Of a stretch of 64,000 bases of DNA, positions 15,083 to 25,530 are shown one piece after another (position 1 is the first letter of the stretch; each line of letters begins with the position of its first letter). The notes under the pieces were generated by a model. The model made no database searches. It was given only the letters and a program-made list of their open reading frames with translations, and had not been told where the DNA came from. This stretch comes from Planctomycetota bacterium. Lineage in GTDB: Bacteria; Planctomycetota; Phycisphaerae; Phycisphaerales; Zrk34. The stretch lies in NCBI GenBank assembly GCA_016125255.1, contig WGMD01000014.1:1-64000 (forward strand). The letters are read 5' to 3'. Position numbers and translations under genes: made by a program.

Positions 15083-17023
15083 TTGGAATCCGAAACGACA
15101 ACACGACCGGGAGACGATCAGGCGGCGGCGCTGGCGTCGACGCGCGCGGCGGTGTGGCAACACGTGCTGGTCCGCAACAAGGTTCTTAACGAATCGCAAT
15201 GGGCCCGGTGTCTGACCGCGTTCAAGAAGCACGGCGGCGAATTGTTCGTCGAGCAGATTCTCCTCAACGAAGGTTGGGCGGATCAGGCGATGATCGAGAA
15301 TCTCCGCCGGGCGGCGCGCATGGTCGTCTGGGGCCAATTGCTCGTGCAGAGCAAACTGCTCAGTAAGGAGCAGTGGGCGAAGGTCGTATCGGTGTACAAC
15401 GAACAGGGCGGGCGCGGCTCGGTGGGGCAGATTCTCGTCGAATTGAGCATGCTCAGCGAGAAACAGATTCAACCGGCAAGACAACGCGTGGCGATGGTGC
15501 TCGGCGCGCCCAAGCTCGTCGTCCCCGCCGCCAAGCCCGCGCCCAAGAAGCCCGATCCGGCGGACGACATCGAGGAAATCGCGGACATCGACGATCTGGA
15601 GGAAATCGAGGAGACGCCCAAGCGGCCGGCCGCGAAGAAGGATGATGACGACTACGGACTGAGCGGCGAGGACGACTCGGAAGGCCCGACGAAGGCCAAC
15701 GAGATGGACTGGGTCGGCACGGTCGATCGCGAGACGAAGCACGACTTCGACGAAAGCGCGATTCACGAAAATCAGATCGAACTGGTCGACCTGGATGAAG
15801 AGGTGAAGATCGTCGTCAACAATTCGATGACGACGGGCAAGGTCGATCCGAACAAGCTGTATGTTCCCGGCCAGGCCCTCGGCAAGCCCGCCGCCGCGCC
15901 GACGCCGGCGGCCATCGGCGAAACCGCTCCGTCCGGCGACGAGCGCCTGCCCAGCCCCGTACCGCCGGGCCAGCTCGATCCGGAGGCGGTCAAGTACATC
16001 AAGAAGGCCGTCGACGTCGGGGCCAGCGACGTGCATCTGCCCGCCGGCTCCCCGCCGTTCATGCGGCTCAACGGCGAGATCACGTTCTTCGACGCCCCGC
16101 CGCTGAGCGAAGAGCAGGCGCTGCGGATGGCGCTGGGGTTCATGGACGATGCGCAGCAGCAGCGCTTCCTGCGCCATCACGATCTGGACCTGTCCTACGA
16201 GCATCCGGAGCTGGGCCGCTTCCGCGTCAACGCCCTGCTGACGTTCCGCGGCGCTGACATCATCTTCCGCATCATCCCCAAGGGCGTGCCGACGCTCAAA
16301 TCGCTGGGCATTCCCGAGTCGATCGGCGGATTGACCGAGTGGACGCAGGGGCTCGTGCTCGTGACGGGCCCGGCCGGTTGCGGCAAGTCGACGACGGCCG
16401 CGGCGCTCGTCGACATGGTCAACGCCAATCGGCACGACCACGTCATCACCGTCGAAGACCCCGTCGAATTCATTCACCCTTCCAAGAACTGCAACGTCAC
16501 GCAGCGCCAGGTCCCGCGCGACACCGCCTCGTTCGCCACCGCCCTGCGCGGCGCCCTGCGCGAGGACCCGGACGTGATCATGATCGGCGAAATGCGCGAC
16601 CTGGAGACGATCTCGCTGGCGCTGACCGCCGCCGAGACCGGCCACCTCGTCATCGGCACGCTGCACACCAAGTCCGCCGCGCGCACCGTCGATCGCATCA
16701 TCGACGTGTTCCCCACCGATCAGCAGGCGCAGATTCGCATCATGATCTCCGAAGCCCTGCGCGGGATCGTTTCGCAGGTGCTTATCCCTCGCGCCAACGG
16801 CAAGGGACGCGTCGCCGCACTCGAAGTCCTCTACAACAACACCGCCGTCGCCAACGCCGTCCGCGACGCCAAGAGCTTCCAGATCCCATCGATCATGCAG
16901 ACCGGCAAGAAGCTGGGCATGAAGCTCATGGACGACTCGCTCGCCGAATTGGTCACGCAAGGCGTCATCAAGCGCGAGGAAGCCATCAAGTACGCCGAGA
17001 ACCCCAAGCACATTCCCGGATAG
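15083..17023 (+). CDS. PilT-like ATPase with long N-terminal extension
   Basis: About 646 residues if translation starts at the TTG (15083), which follows GGAA by 7 nt; a GTG at 15152 is the alternative. The first ~110 residues hold two similar helical units (VWQHVLVRNKVLNESQWARC and VWGQLLVQSKLLSKEQWAKV). A ~190-residue acidic, Ala/Pro-rich linker follows (EEIADIDDLEEIEE…). The C-terminal half is a complete PilT ATPase: Walker A GPAGCGKST, Asp box EDPVEFIH, Walker B DVIMIGEMRD, His box GTLHTKSAART. PilT hexamers drive pilus retraction. The extension is unusual for PilT and resembles in position the N-domain of PilB/GspE. It is followed by a second pilT. Confidence 0.8.
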   Translation: MESETTTRPGDDQAAALASTRAAVWQHVLVRNKVLNESQWARCLTAFKKHGGELFVEQILLNEGWADQAMIENLRRAARMVVWGQLLVQSKLLSKEQWAKVVSVYNEQGGRGSVGQILVELSMLSEKQIQPARQRVAMVLGAPKLVVPAAKPAPKKPDPADDIEEIADIDDLEEIEETPKRPAAKKDDDDYGLSGEDDSEGPTKANEMDWVGTVDRETKHDFDESAIHENQIELVDLDEEVKIVVNNSMTTGKVDPNKLYVPGQALGKPAAAPTPAAIGETAPSGDERLPSPVPPGQLDPEAVKYIKKAVDVGASDVHLPAGSPPFMRLNGEITFFDAPPLSEEQALRMALGFMDDAQQQRFLRHHDLDLSYEHPELGRFRVNALLTFRGADIIFRIIPKGVPTLKSLGIPESIGGLTEWTQGLVLVTGPAGCGKSTTAAALVDMVNANRHDHVITVEDPVEFIHPSKNCNVTQRQVPRDTASFATALRGALREDPDVIMIGEMRDLETISLALTAAETGHLVIGTLHTKSAARTVDRIIDVFPTDQQAQIRIMISEALRGIVSQVLIPRANGKGRVAALEVLYNNTAVANAVRDAKSFQIPSIMQTGKKLGMKLMDDSLAELVTQGVIKREEAIKYAENPKHIPG

Positions 17024-17030
17024 GAGGCGC

Positions 17031-17150
17031 GATGTGGTGATATTGTGATGGGGCGATATGGCGATGTGAAAGGCCGCCCGATTCGCGGCGGTGCAACGTC
17101 CCGCGTTTTGTTCACATCACCACTTCACCCTATCGCCACTTCACCACTTC
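17031..17150. repeat. inverted repeat of GTGGTGAA-type units between two pilT genes
   Basis: Arms 17031-17070 and 17111-17150 are reverse complements at about 30 of 40 positions, with a 40-bp spacer. Both arms are built from degenerate units such as GTGGTGAT and GGCGATAT. The element fills the gap between the two PilT-like genes. Confidence 0.75.
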
Positions 17151-17158
17151 TTAAAGCC

Positions 17159-18235
17159 ATGGCGAAAATCGACGCGCTATTCCGAATGGTCAAAGAACAG
17201 AAGGCCTCCGACCTTCACATGCTCCAGTCCCAGCCGCCCAAGATCCGCATCCACGGCGAGCTGACCCCGATCCCCGGGCATCCCGTGCTCGACGAGCCCA
17301 TGCTGCGCGAGTACCTCTACGAGATCGCCACGCCCGCGCAGATCGCCAAGTATGAGGGCTGCGGCGATCTGGACTTCGCTTACGGCCTGGAAGGCGTCGC
17401 CCGATTCCGCTGCAATTTCCTCCGACAGGTCCACGGCCGCGGCGCCGTCTTCCGGCAGATTCCCGACAAAATCCTCACCGTCGAAGACCTGGGCCTGCCC
17501 ACCGCCGTCGCCAACGCCGCGCACTTCCGCTCGGGCCTGTGCCTCGTCACCGGGCCGACCGGCTCCGGTAAATCGACGACGCTCGCCGCCATTATCAACC
17601 TCATCAACAAAACCTACAAAAAGCACGTCATCACGATCGAAGACCCGATCGAATTCGTGCATGAGAACATCAACTCGATCATCACGCAGCGCGAAGTCGG
17701 CCAGCACACCGAGGGCTTCGCCAACGCCCTCAAGGCCGCGGTGCGCGAGGATCCGGACGTGATTCTCGTGGGTGAAATGCGCGACCTGGAGACGATCTCG
17801 CTGGCGCTGTCCGCCGCCGAGCTGGGTCTGCTCGTGTTCGGCACGTTGCACACTTCGTCCGCGGCGAAAACGATCAACCGTATCATCGACGTCTTCCCCG
17901 CCGGGCGTCAGGCCATGATCCGCACCATGCTCGCCGAGAGTCTTCAGGCCGTCTTCGCCCAGCAGCTTCTCAAAAAGCCCGGCGGCAAGGGCCGCGTCGC
18001 CGCCCTGGAGATCCTCATCCGCAAGGAAGGCATGGGCTCCATGATCCGCGAAGGCGCGATCAGTAAGCTCACCAACCTCATCGAAATGGGCAAGCGCGAC
18101 GGCATGCAGACCATGGACCAGGCGCTGATGCAGTACGTCAAGGACGGCATCATCGACGGCGAGGCCGCCTACATGAAAGCCCAGGACAAGACCCTCTTCG
18201 CCAAATTCCGCGAAGGCGCCGAAGCCGGCGTGTAA
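17159..18235 (+). CDS. pilT: PilT-like pilus retraction ATPase
   Basis: 358 residues, the normal PilT length. N-terminal ASDLHMLQSQPPKIRIHGEL, Walker A GPTGSGKSTT, Asp box EDPIEFVHEN, Walker B DVILVGEMRDLETI, His box GTLHTSSAAKTINRIIDVFP. The start at ATG 17159 gives the conserved beginning (MAKIDALFRMVKEQKASDLH); the longer open frame runs through an inverted repeat. No good Shine-Dalgarno is visible, so translation may be coupled or start is weak. It follows the extended PilT-like gene and probably forms a pair with it. Confidence 0.85.
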   Translation: MAKIDALFRMVKEQKASDLHMLQSQPPKIRIHGELTPIPGHPVLDEPMLREYLYEIATPAQIAKYEGCGDLDFAYGLEGVARFRCNFLRQVHGRGAVFRQIPDKILTVEDLGLPTAVANAAHFRSGLCLVTGPTGSGKSTTLAAIINLINKTYKKHVITIEDPIEFVHENINSIITQREVGQHTEGFANALKAAVREDPDVILVGEMRDLETISLALSAAELGLLVFGTLHTSSAAKTINRIIDVFPAGRQAMIRTMLAESLQAVFAQQLLKKPGGKGRVAALEILIRKEGMGSMIREGAISKLTNLIEMGKRDGMQTMDQALMQYVKDGIIDGEAAYMKAQDKTLFAKFREGAEAGV

Positions 18236-18294
18236 TATTTTTCGCGCCGCCCGCGTTCAAACCAGAGTTCCCACCCCGCCAAGGATTCCGCATC

Positions 18295-19965
18295 ATGCCT
18301 GATCGATTTCATTTTCCGGCGCTCGTCGCCGTGTTGTGCCTCGCACCCTTCGCCTTCGCCGCCGACATCGCGCAGAACATCGGCGTCATCCCCGGCGCGC
18401 TCAAATACAACGTCACGCGCTTCGACGCCCACCCCGGCGATCGCGTCACGCTGACCTTCACCAACAACGGCCTCATGCCGCACAACCTCGTCCTGGCCGC
18501 CCAACCCGACAGCGCCGAAGCGCTCCTCGCCGCCGCGACCGCCATCGCCGCCGATGGCTACGAACGCAGCTTCGTGCCCGATACGCCGCTGGTATTGACC
18601 GCGACGAAACTGCTCGACGTCAAAAAGTCGCAGACGCTCAAGTTCACCGCCCCCGACACGCCCGGCGAATACACCTATATGTGCACCTTCCCCGGGCATG
18701 GCATCATCATGCGCGGCGTCCTGCGCGTCCGCCCCGCCGGCGAAGCGCTCCAGCCCCCGCAGATGATCGCCGACGCGCTTGTGCAGGCCGCCGACGCGAT
18801 GGCCGACAGCACCGTGACCCCTCGGCCGATGGGCTCCGTCGAACATCCCTACGTGATCCGCACGTTCATGCCGAGTCTCGGTCTTGATGCGACCGTCCTT
18901 GAGCATCACGACCGCGGCTACCCCTCGCCGCATTACAACGTCAAGGAAGGTCACGATGTCGAAGGCGAGTACCAGCCGATCGACGGCCTCGTCGCCACCA
19001 TCACCGTCAACTTCGGCAAGCGGCTCTCGTATGTGTGGGACACGATCGATTGCCGGCTCGTGTACGCATGGAAAGACGGATTCATGGACATGACCGACTA
19101 CTGGGGCGCGGGCGCCGGCGGCGGGCGACGAAGCTTCGCTTATCTGCCGCACCTGGAGGGCACCCTCGTCTTCAAGGCCGCGGGTTCGATGCCCCTTTCG
19201 ATCGGCGACTCCGAGCAACAGGTCGCGCCGAAGTTCAAGGGCTATCGCCTCCTCGCCGGCACGCCGCAGTTCATGTTCGCGCTCGGTTCAACGCAGGTCA
19301 GCGAGCAGATCGTTCCCGGCGAAGGCGGCACGATCGCGATGCATTACCACGTCGATGCCGCCCCGGGCGATGTACACATGACCTTCGACCCGTCGATCCG
19401 CAAGCGCGTCACCGCGGACAAAGGCGACTGGAAGGACGACACGCTGACGATCCCCGCCAAGGACGCCGGTCATTTCGTGGTGATGATCAAGGAGCAGGCC
19501 CTTGAGAGTTTCGAGCCGTTCGAGTTGCCGGGCTACGAAGCGAAGAAGCTCGGCGACGTTTTCGCCGCCGTCGAGCGCAAGTCGCAGAGCAGGGGCACGC
19601 CCGAAGTCGCCGACAAGCTCGCGCCCGGCGAGAAGATTTTCCTCGACCGCGACTACAAGTTCGCCGAGTTGCCCGATGAGCTGCGCGGTGTCGAATTCAT
19701 CCGCGGATTCAACAACGACGCCAAGGGGCGCGCCGCGTATGAACTGAAATTCGACAAGCCGGCGGTGGTGTACCTGCTGCTCGATCAGCGCGTCGCGCGC
19801 GTGCCGCAGCACAAGAAGATGAAGCTCGAAAAGACCGGCAAAATCGTCAAAACCAGCGGCGATTGGACCTATGACCTCTACCGCGCTGAGGTTGAGCCGG
19901 GCACATACACGATCGACGCCCAGTCCGGCGGGAGCATGTACGTCCTCGCCGCCGGCAAACCGTGA
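18295..19965 (+). CDS. exported cupredoxin fused to a large beta-rich domain
   Basis: 556 residues. Signal peptide to about 22 (…FAFAAD). Residues 23-146 form a plastocyanin/azurin-like domain with all type-1 copper ligands: H63 (MPHNLV), C130, H135 and M139 (YMCTFPGHGIIM). The remaining ~400 residues include FGKRLSYVWDTIDCRLVYAWKDGFMDM…YWGAG, a motif I associate with exported proteins next to sugar/alcohol dehydrogenases in planctomycetes and Verrucomicrobia. A blue copper centre implies electron transfer, here likely from the propeller dehydrogenase encoded next (inference). AAGGA lies about 10 nt upstream of the ATG. Confidence 0.75.
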   Translation: MPDRFHFPALVAVLCLAPFAFAADIAQNIGVIPGALKYNVTRFDAHPGDRVTLTFTNNGLMPHNLVLAAQPDSAEALLAAATAIAADGYERSFVPDTPLVLTATKLLDVKKSQTLKFTAPDTPGEYTYMCTFPGHGIIMRGVLRVRPAGEALQPPQMIADALVQAADAMADSTVTPRPMGSVEHPYVIRTFMPSLGLDATVLEHHDRGYPSPHYNVKEGHDVEGEYQPIDGLVATITVNFGKRLSYVWDTIDCRLVYAWKDGFMDMTDYWGAGAGGGRRSFAYLPHLEGTLVFKAAGSMPLSIGDSEQQVAPKFKGYRLLAGTPQFMFALGSTQVSEQIVPGEGGTIAMHYHVDAAPGDVHMTFDPSIRKRVTADKGDWKDDTLTIPAKDAGHFVVMIKEQALESFEPFELPGYEAKKLGDVFAAVERKSQSRGTPEVADKLAPGEKIFLDRDYKFAELPDELRGVEFIRGFNNDAKGRAAYELKFDKPAVVYLLLDQRVARVPQHKKMKLEKTGKIVKTSGDWTYDLYRAEVEPGTYTIDAQSGGSMYVLAAGKP

Positions 19966-19972
19966 CCCGCGC

Positions 19973-20010
19973 TTACGAAAGCGCTCGCCGCTGGCTCGCG
20001 GCTAAGCAAC
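19973..20010. repeat. short palindromic repeat
   Basis: GCGCTTACGAAAGCGC followed by GCCGCTGGCTCGCGGC, two adjacent imperfect palindromes directly after the cupredoxin stop codon. No T-tract follows. Probably an intergenic repeat. Confidence 0.4.
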
Positions 20011-20035
20011 GATTCTTACGATGGTGATACGCTCC

Positions 20036-21544
20036 ATGAAACGATGCCTGATCCTGCTTGTGTTTGTGATGCTGCCCATGGGTACGGTCCGCGCCGGGAC
20101 GCCCGCCGAGTCTTACGAGATTCAGGACGTGCCCATGCCGCGCGGCGTCGCGCCCGAAATCGGCGGACTCGCCTTCACCTCCAAGGGCGAACTCATCGTC
20201 ATCACCCGCCGCTACGGCATCCTCATCGGCACGCCCAATGACGACCCCAAACAATTCAAGTGGCGCGTCTTCGCCGACACGTCGCTGCATAATCCGATGG
20301 GCATCCTCGTCGAGAATGATCACACGTTCCTCGTGCCCACCATGGAGCAGCTCACGCGCATCAGCGACACCGATGGCGACGGCGTGGCGGACCTCTACGA
20401 ATGCGTCAGTCAGGGATGGGGCATCAGCGGCAACTACCACGAAACGAACACCGGCCCGGTGCCCGATGGCGAAGGCAACTGGCTGCTGGCGATCGGCACC
20501 GCGTCCTACAGCGGGCCGACGTTCGAGTACCTGCGCGGCCCGTATTCGAAAGCCGGTCGGCGCGGAAGAAACTACGCGGCGGTGCAGTGGAAAGGTTGCG
20601 TCGTGCGCATCAAGCCCGACGGCTCCGTCGAGCCCTACGCCTACGGGTTCCGCGCCAACAACGGCATCTGCCGCGATGACGCCGGCCACATCTGGGTCAC
20701 GGATAACCAAGGCGACTGGCGCGGCACGAGCCCGCTCTTCGATGTCAAACCCGGCGGGTTTTACGGGCATCCCACGTCGCTGGTGTGGGACAAATCATGG
20801 ACGAAGTCCGACGATCCGCTGCGCTACGCGGCGGAGCATCGCGAGGAGATGGACAACTTCCGACAGCACGCGGCCGTGGAGTTCCCGCAGGGTTTGATGG
20901 CTTCGAGCCCTTCGCAACCGATCATCGATACGACCGGCGGCAAATTCGGCCCGTTCGCCGGGCAAATGTTCATCGGCGACGTCGCCGGCACACGCATCGT
21001 CCGCGTCATGCTCGAAGAAGTCGACGGCGTCATGCAGGGCGCCTGCACGCATCTCGTCAACGGCGGCGGACTCCGCGGCGGAAACAATCGCCTGTGCCTC
21101 TCCCCCGACGGCCGGACGCTCTACGTCGGACAAACCTTCCGCGGATGGGGCGGCCCCGCCGAGGGACTCCAACGCATCATCTACAAGGGCAAACCTCCCT
21201 TCGACGTGAAAACCATGTCGCTCGACGCCGATGGCTACACGCTGACTTTCACCGCGCCCGTCAACGCCGATCAGGCCGGCCGGCCCGACACCTGGCGCTT
21301 TCAGCGCTATCACTATGACTACACTTTCAACTACGGAAGCCCGCAGCTTGATGTCCAGAAGTTGACGGTCAAAGCCGTCAAAGTCGCGGACGACGGTTTG
21401 AGCGTGCGCGTGACGCTCGGAGAGCCGATGATCATCAACCGCATCTATCAGGTCGACGTCAACCAGCTTCATGCCGCCGACGGCCGCGAACTGGCCAATG
21501 ATACGATCTGCTACACGGTCGACCGCCTTCGCCCTGGCAAATGA
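20036..21544 (+). CDS. secreted sugar-dehydrogenase-like beta-propeller
   Basis: 502 residues from ATG 20036, where a clear signal peptide starts (MKRCLILLVFVMLPMG…VRA); ATG 20021 is the alternative. Blade motifs include GGLAFTSKGELIVITRRYG, YGFRANNGICRDDAGHIWVT and GGNNRLCLSPDGRTLYVGQT. The layout fits the soluble glucose/aldose dehydrogenase-like (GDH/Yli) propeller family, many of which use PQQ. I cannot confirm PQQ ligands by eye. It follows the cupredoxin gene by 70 nt and the next sulfatase starts 11 nt after its stop, suggesting one operon for sulfated-sugar use (inference). Confidence 0.7.
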   Translation: MKRCLILLVFVMLPMGTVRAGTPAESYEIQDVPMPRGVAPEIGGLAFTSKGELIVITRRYGILIGTPNDDPKQFKWRVFADTSLHNPMGILVENDHTFLVPTMEQLTRISDTDGDGVADLYECVSQGWGISGNYHETNTGPVPDGEGNWLLAIGTASYSGPTFEYLRGPYSKAGRRGRNYAAVQWKGCVVRIKPDGSVEPYAYGFRANNGICRDDAGHIWVTDNQGDWRGTSPLFDVKPGGFYGHPTSLVWDKSWTKSDDPLRYAAEHREEMDNFRQHAAVEFPQGLMASSPSQPIIDTTGGKFGPFAGQMFIGDVAGTRIVRVMLEEVDGVMQGACTHLVNGGGLRGGNNRLCLSPDGRTLYVGQTFRGWGGPAEGLQRIIYKGKPPFDVKTMSLDADGYTLTFTAPVNADQAGRPDTWRFQRYHYDYTFNYGSPQLDVQKLTVKAVKVADDGLSVRVTLGEPMIINRIYQVDVNQLHAADGRELANDTICYTVDRLRPGK

Positions 21545-21555
21545 GGAATCCCCTG

Positions 21556-23154
<1,599 letters not shown>

Positions 23155-23227
23155 TGCCTCGCCGCCGACGGCGATCGGCACTCCTGCTCGCATTACGCCC
23201 CGATTCCCTCCGAGAGGCGACACCGTC

Positions 23228-24787
23228 ATGACGAAACCCAACTCCCCGCTCCCGCACCGCCTGCTCCTGCCGGCCCTCTTGCTGTCGATCGTGATGGCGC
23301 GGGCGGCTTCGACATCGCAGGCCGCCGACGCTGCGCGGCCCAACATCCTCATCATCATGGCCGACGACATGGGCTTTTCCGACATTGGTTGCTATGGCTC
23401 GGAGATCGACACGCCGAACCTCGACAAGCTCGCGGCTCAGGGCGTGCGCTTCCGGCAGTTTTACAACAACGCCAAGTGCGAGATGACGCGCGCATCGCTG
23501 GTCACGGGGCAGTGGTGGCACCACGTGGGGGCGTCGCCGACCGTGCATTACGCCGGGCCGACGTTCGGGGAGATGCTGCGCGAGCAGGGTTACCGCACGC
23601 TCATGAGCGGCAAGTGGCACGCGGGCGAAACGCCCTTTGAGCGGGGATTCGATCGGTACTACGGCCTGTGCGACGGGTGCTGCAATTACTGGAACCCCGG
23701 TCACGCCCGCCCCGGCGAGCCGGAGCCGGCGAAGAAGAAGGTGCGCCGCTGGGCCATCGATGACAAGGAGTTCACCCCGTACACGCCCGAGGACAAAAAC
23801 TTCTACACGACCGATGCGTTCACCGACTACGCGATCAAGTACCTCGACGAATATCAGCACGAGGACAAGCCGTTCATTCTGTACCTGGCCTACACCGCCC
23901 CGCACTACCCGCTTCAGGCCTCGGAAGCGGAGGTCAACAAATATCGCGGCAGGTACATGATCGGTTGGGACAAGCTGCGCGATCAGCGGCTCGCCAGGCA
24001 GAAGGCGATGGGCCTCATCGCGGCGGACGTTCAGCTCCCGGCGCGCGAGCCGGAGAACCCGGCGTGGGAGTCGCTCAGCGAAGAGCAGAAACAAGCATGG
24101 GACCTGCGCATGGCGACGTATGCGGCGGTCGTCGATCGGCTCGACCGCAACATCGGGCGCGTCTTCGACAAGCTTCGCGCCATCGGCAAGGCGGACAATA
24201 CGGTGATCTTCTTCCTCTCGGACAACGGCGCGTGCGAGGACAATGCCGACCGCTCGACGGTCAAGGGCGCGATGCCGTGGGAAGTGACCAGCTACATCAC
24301 GCAGGGTCGACCCTGGGCCAATGCCTCCAACACGCCCTACCGCAAGTACAAGACGTTCGACCACGAAGGCGGCGTGCACACGCCGATGATCGCGGCCTGG
24401 CCCGGCGTCACGAAGCCCAACACGTTCAGCGATCAGGTGGGGCATCTCATCGACTTCGCCCCGACGTTTTTGGATCTCGCCGGGGCGAAGAAGCCGGATC
24501 GTCTGCCGGGCATTTCGCTGGTGCGCTCGCTGCGCGGCGAAGTGGTCGAGCGGCCGACGCTCTACTGGGACTTCGGCAATTCGGCGGCAATCCGCGAAGG
24601 CGACTGGAAGCTCGTCAGGCATGGCAAGACATGGGAGCTTTACGATCTGGCCAAGGATTCGACGGAGATTCACGATCTGGTCAGCGCCGACCCGGGCCGC
24701 GCCGCGGCGATGGCGGCCCGGTGGACGCAATGGTGGGGCACGGGCAAGCGGGCCGCGGACAGATCCGGGGACGGCAAGGACGAATAG
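23228..24787 (+). CDS. sulfatase-family protein with a non-canonical CxMTR active site
   Basis: 519 residues. Signal peptide ending near QAADA. The typical opening PNILIIMADDMGFSDIGCYG, SGKWHAGETPFERGFD, FLSDNGACEDNADR and KTFDHEGGVHTPM place it in the arylsulfatase A group. The activation motif reads C84-E-M-T-R88 where the family has C-x-P/A-x-R; the Pro is replaced by Met. Cys and Arg are kept, so formylglycine formation may still occur, but the motif is atypical. GAGAGG lies 10 nt before the ATG. It follows the other sulfatase by 73 nt on the same strand. Confidence 0.88.
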   Translation: MTKPNSPLPHRLLLPALLLSIVMARAASTSQAADAARPNILIIMADDMGFSDIGCYGSEIDTPNLDKLAAQGVRFRQFYNNAKCEMTRASLVTGQWWHHVGASPTVHYAGPTFGEMLREQGYRTLMSGKWHAGETPFERGFDRYYGLCDGCCNYWNPGHARPGEPEPAKKKVRRWAIDDKEFTPYTPEDKNFYTTDAFTDYAIKYLDEYQHEDKPFILYLAYTAPHYPLQASEAEVNKYRGRYMIGWDKLRDQRLARQKAMGLIAADVQLPAREPENPAWESLSEEQKQAWDLRMATYAAVVDRLDRNIGRVFDKLRAIGKADNTVIFFLSDNGACEDNADRSTVKGAMPWEVTSYITQGRPWANASNTPYRKYKTFDHEGGVHTPMIAAWPGVTKPNTFSDQVGHLIDFAPTFLDLAGAKKPDRLPGISLVRSLRGEVVERPTLYWDFGNSAAIREGDWKLVRHGKTWELYDLAKDSTEIHDLVSADPGRAAAMAARWTQWWGTGKRAADRSGDGKDE

Positions 24788-24826
24788 CCGCCCGCGGATG
24801 CAATTCGGCGGCGGGCCGTCCGTTCT

Positions 24827-24832
24827 TATAAT
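24827..24832 (+). promoter_or_regulatory. -10 box (TATAAT) 6 nt before an ATG
   Basis: Perfect TATAAT followed by GACACC and the ATG of the DUF4230 gene. Transcription is expected to begin at the ATG itself; there is no Shine-Dalgarno. The -35 region (TTCGGC at 17 bp) is weak. Confidence 0.55.
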
Positions 24833-24838
24833 GACACC

Positions 24839-25504
24839 ATGGATATTCTCATCGGCAGCGCGCTGGGGTTCGTGCTCGGACTCGTCGTCTGGTGGGGCCT
24901 GAAGCGCGGCGGCGCGGGCGCCACCGAAATCAACATTCAGCATTCGATCACCCAGCTCCGGGCCGTCGGCGAACTGACCGTCTTCCGGCTCGTCACGCAG
25001 CAGATCGTCACGGCGGAGCAGCATCTGGCGGGCAAGTGGAAGGATTGGGTCAAGTGGCTTTTGTCGACGAAAAAGCTCGCGGTGATCATCGAGTACGGCA
25101 TCGACTTCAAGTATGACCTGCGCGATCAGAAGTTCGACGTCGTGGACGAAGGCGCCGGGGTGTACCGGCTGGTGATGCCGCCGTGCATTTGTCAGACGTA
25201 CATCCGCGATCTGAAATTTTACGATGAGCGCAATGCGCGTTGGCTGCCGTGGCTGCTCGGCGACGTGACCGAGGCGCTGGGGCCGGGCTTTGACGAGCAG
25301 GACAAGAACAAGCTGCTGGAGGCGGCGCGTCAGGAGGCGGAGCAGAAGGCGAAGCAGATGGTGCAGCAGCTCGCGACGGAGGCGCAGAGTTCGGCGCGGC
25401 AGACGCTTGAAGCGCTGGCGCGCGGGTTCGACGTGCAGCGCGTCATCATCGACTTCGCCGAGTCGCATGCACAAACGGAAATGAAGCCGGAGTCGGCTTC
25501 GTAG
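24839..25504 (+). CDS. membrane-anchored DUF4230-like protein
   Basis: 221 residues. One N-terminal membrane segment (LIGSALGFVLGLVVWWGL), then a beta-rich part with ITQLRAVGELTVFRLVTQQ, KKLAVIIEYGIDFKYDL and VYRLVMPPCICQTYIRDL, and a C-terminal helix about 150-190 (EAARQEAEQKAKQMVQQLAT). The 'L…vgeL.v…………y.v.g.D…i' pattern with a trailing coiled coil is that of DUF4230 proteins, whose role is unknown. It appears to have its own, possibly leaderless, promoter, independent of the sulfatases upstream. Confidence 0.75.
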   Translation: MDILIGSALGFVLGLVVWWGLKRGGAGATEINIQHSITQLRAVGELTVFRLVTQQIVTAEQHLAGKWKDWVKWLLSTKKLAVIIEYGIDFKYDLRDQKFDVVDEGAGVYRLVMPPCICQTYIRDLKFYDERNARWLPWLLGDVTEALGPGFDEQDKNKLLEAARQEAEQKAKQMVQQLATEAQSSARQTLEALARGFDVQRVIIDFAESHAQTEMKPESAS

Positions 25505-25530
25505 GACACTTTTTCACAGGAGCAACTTCG

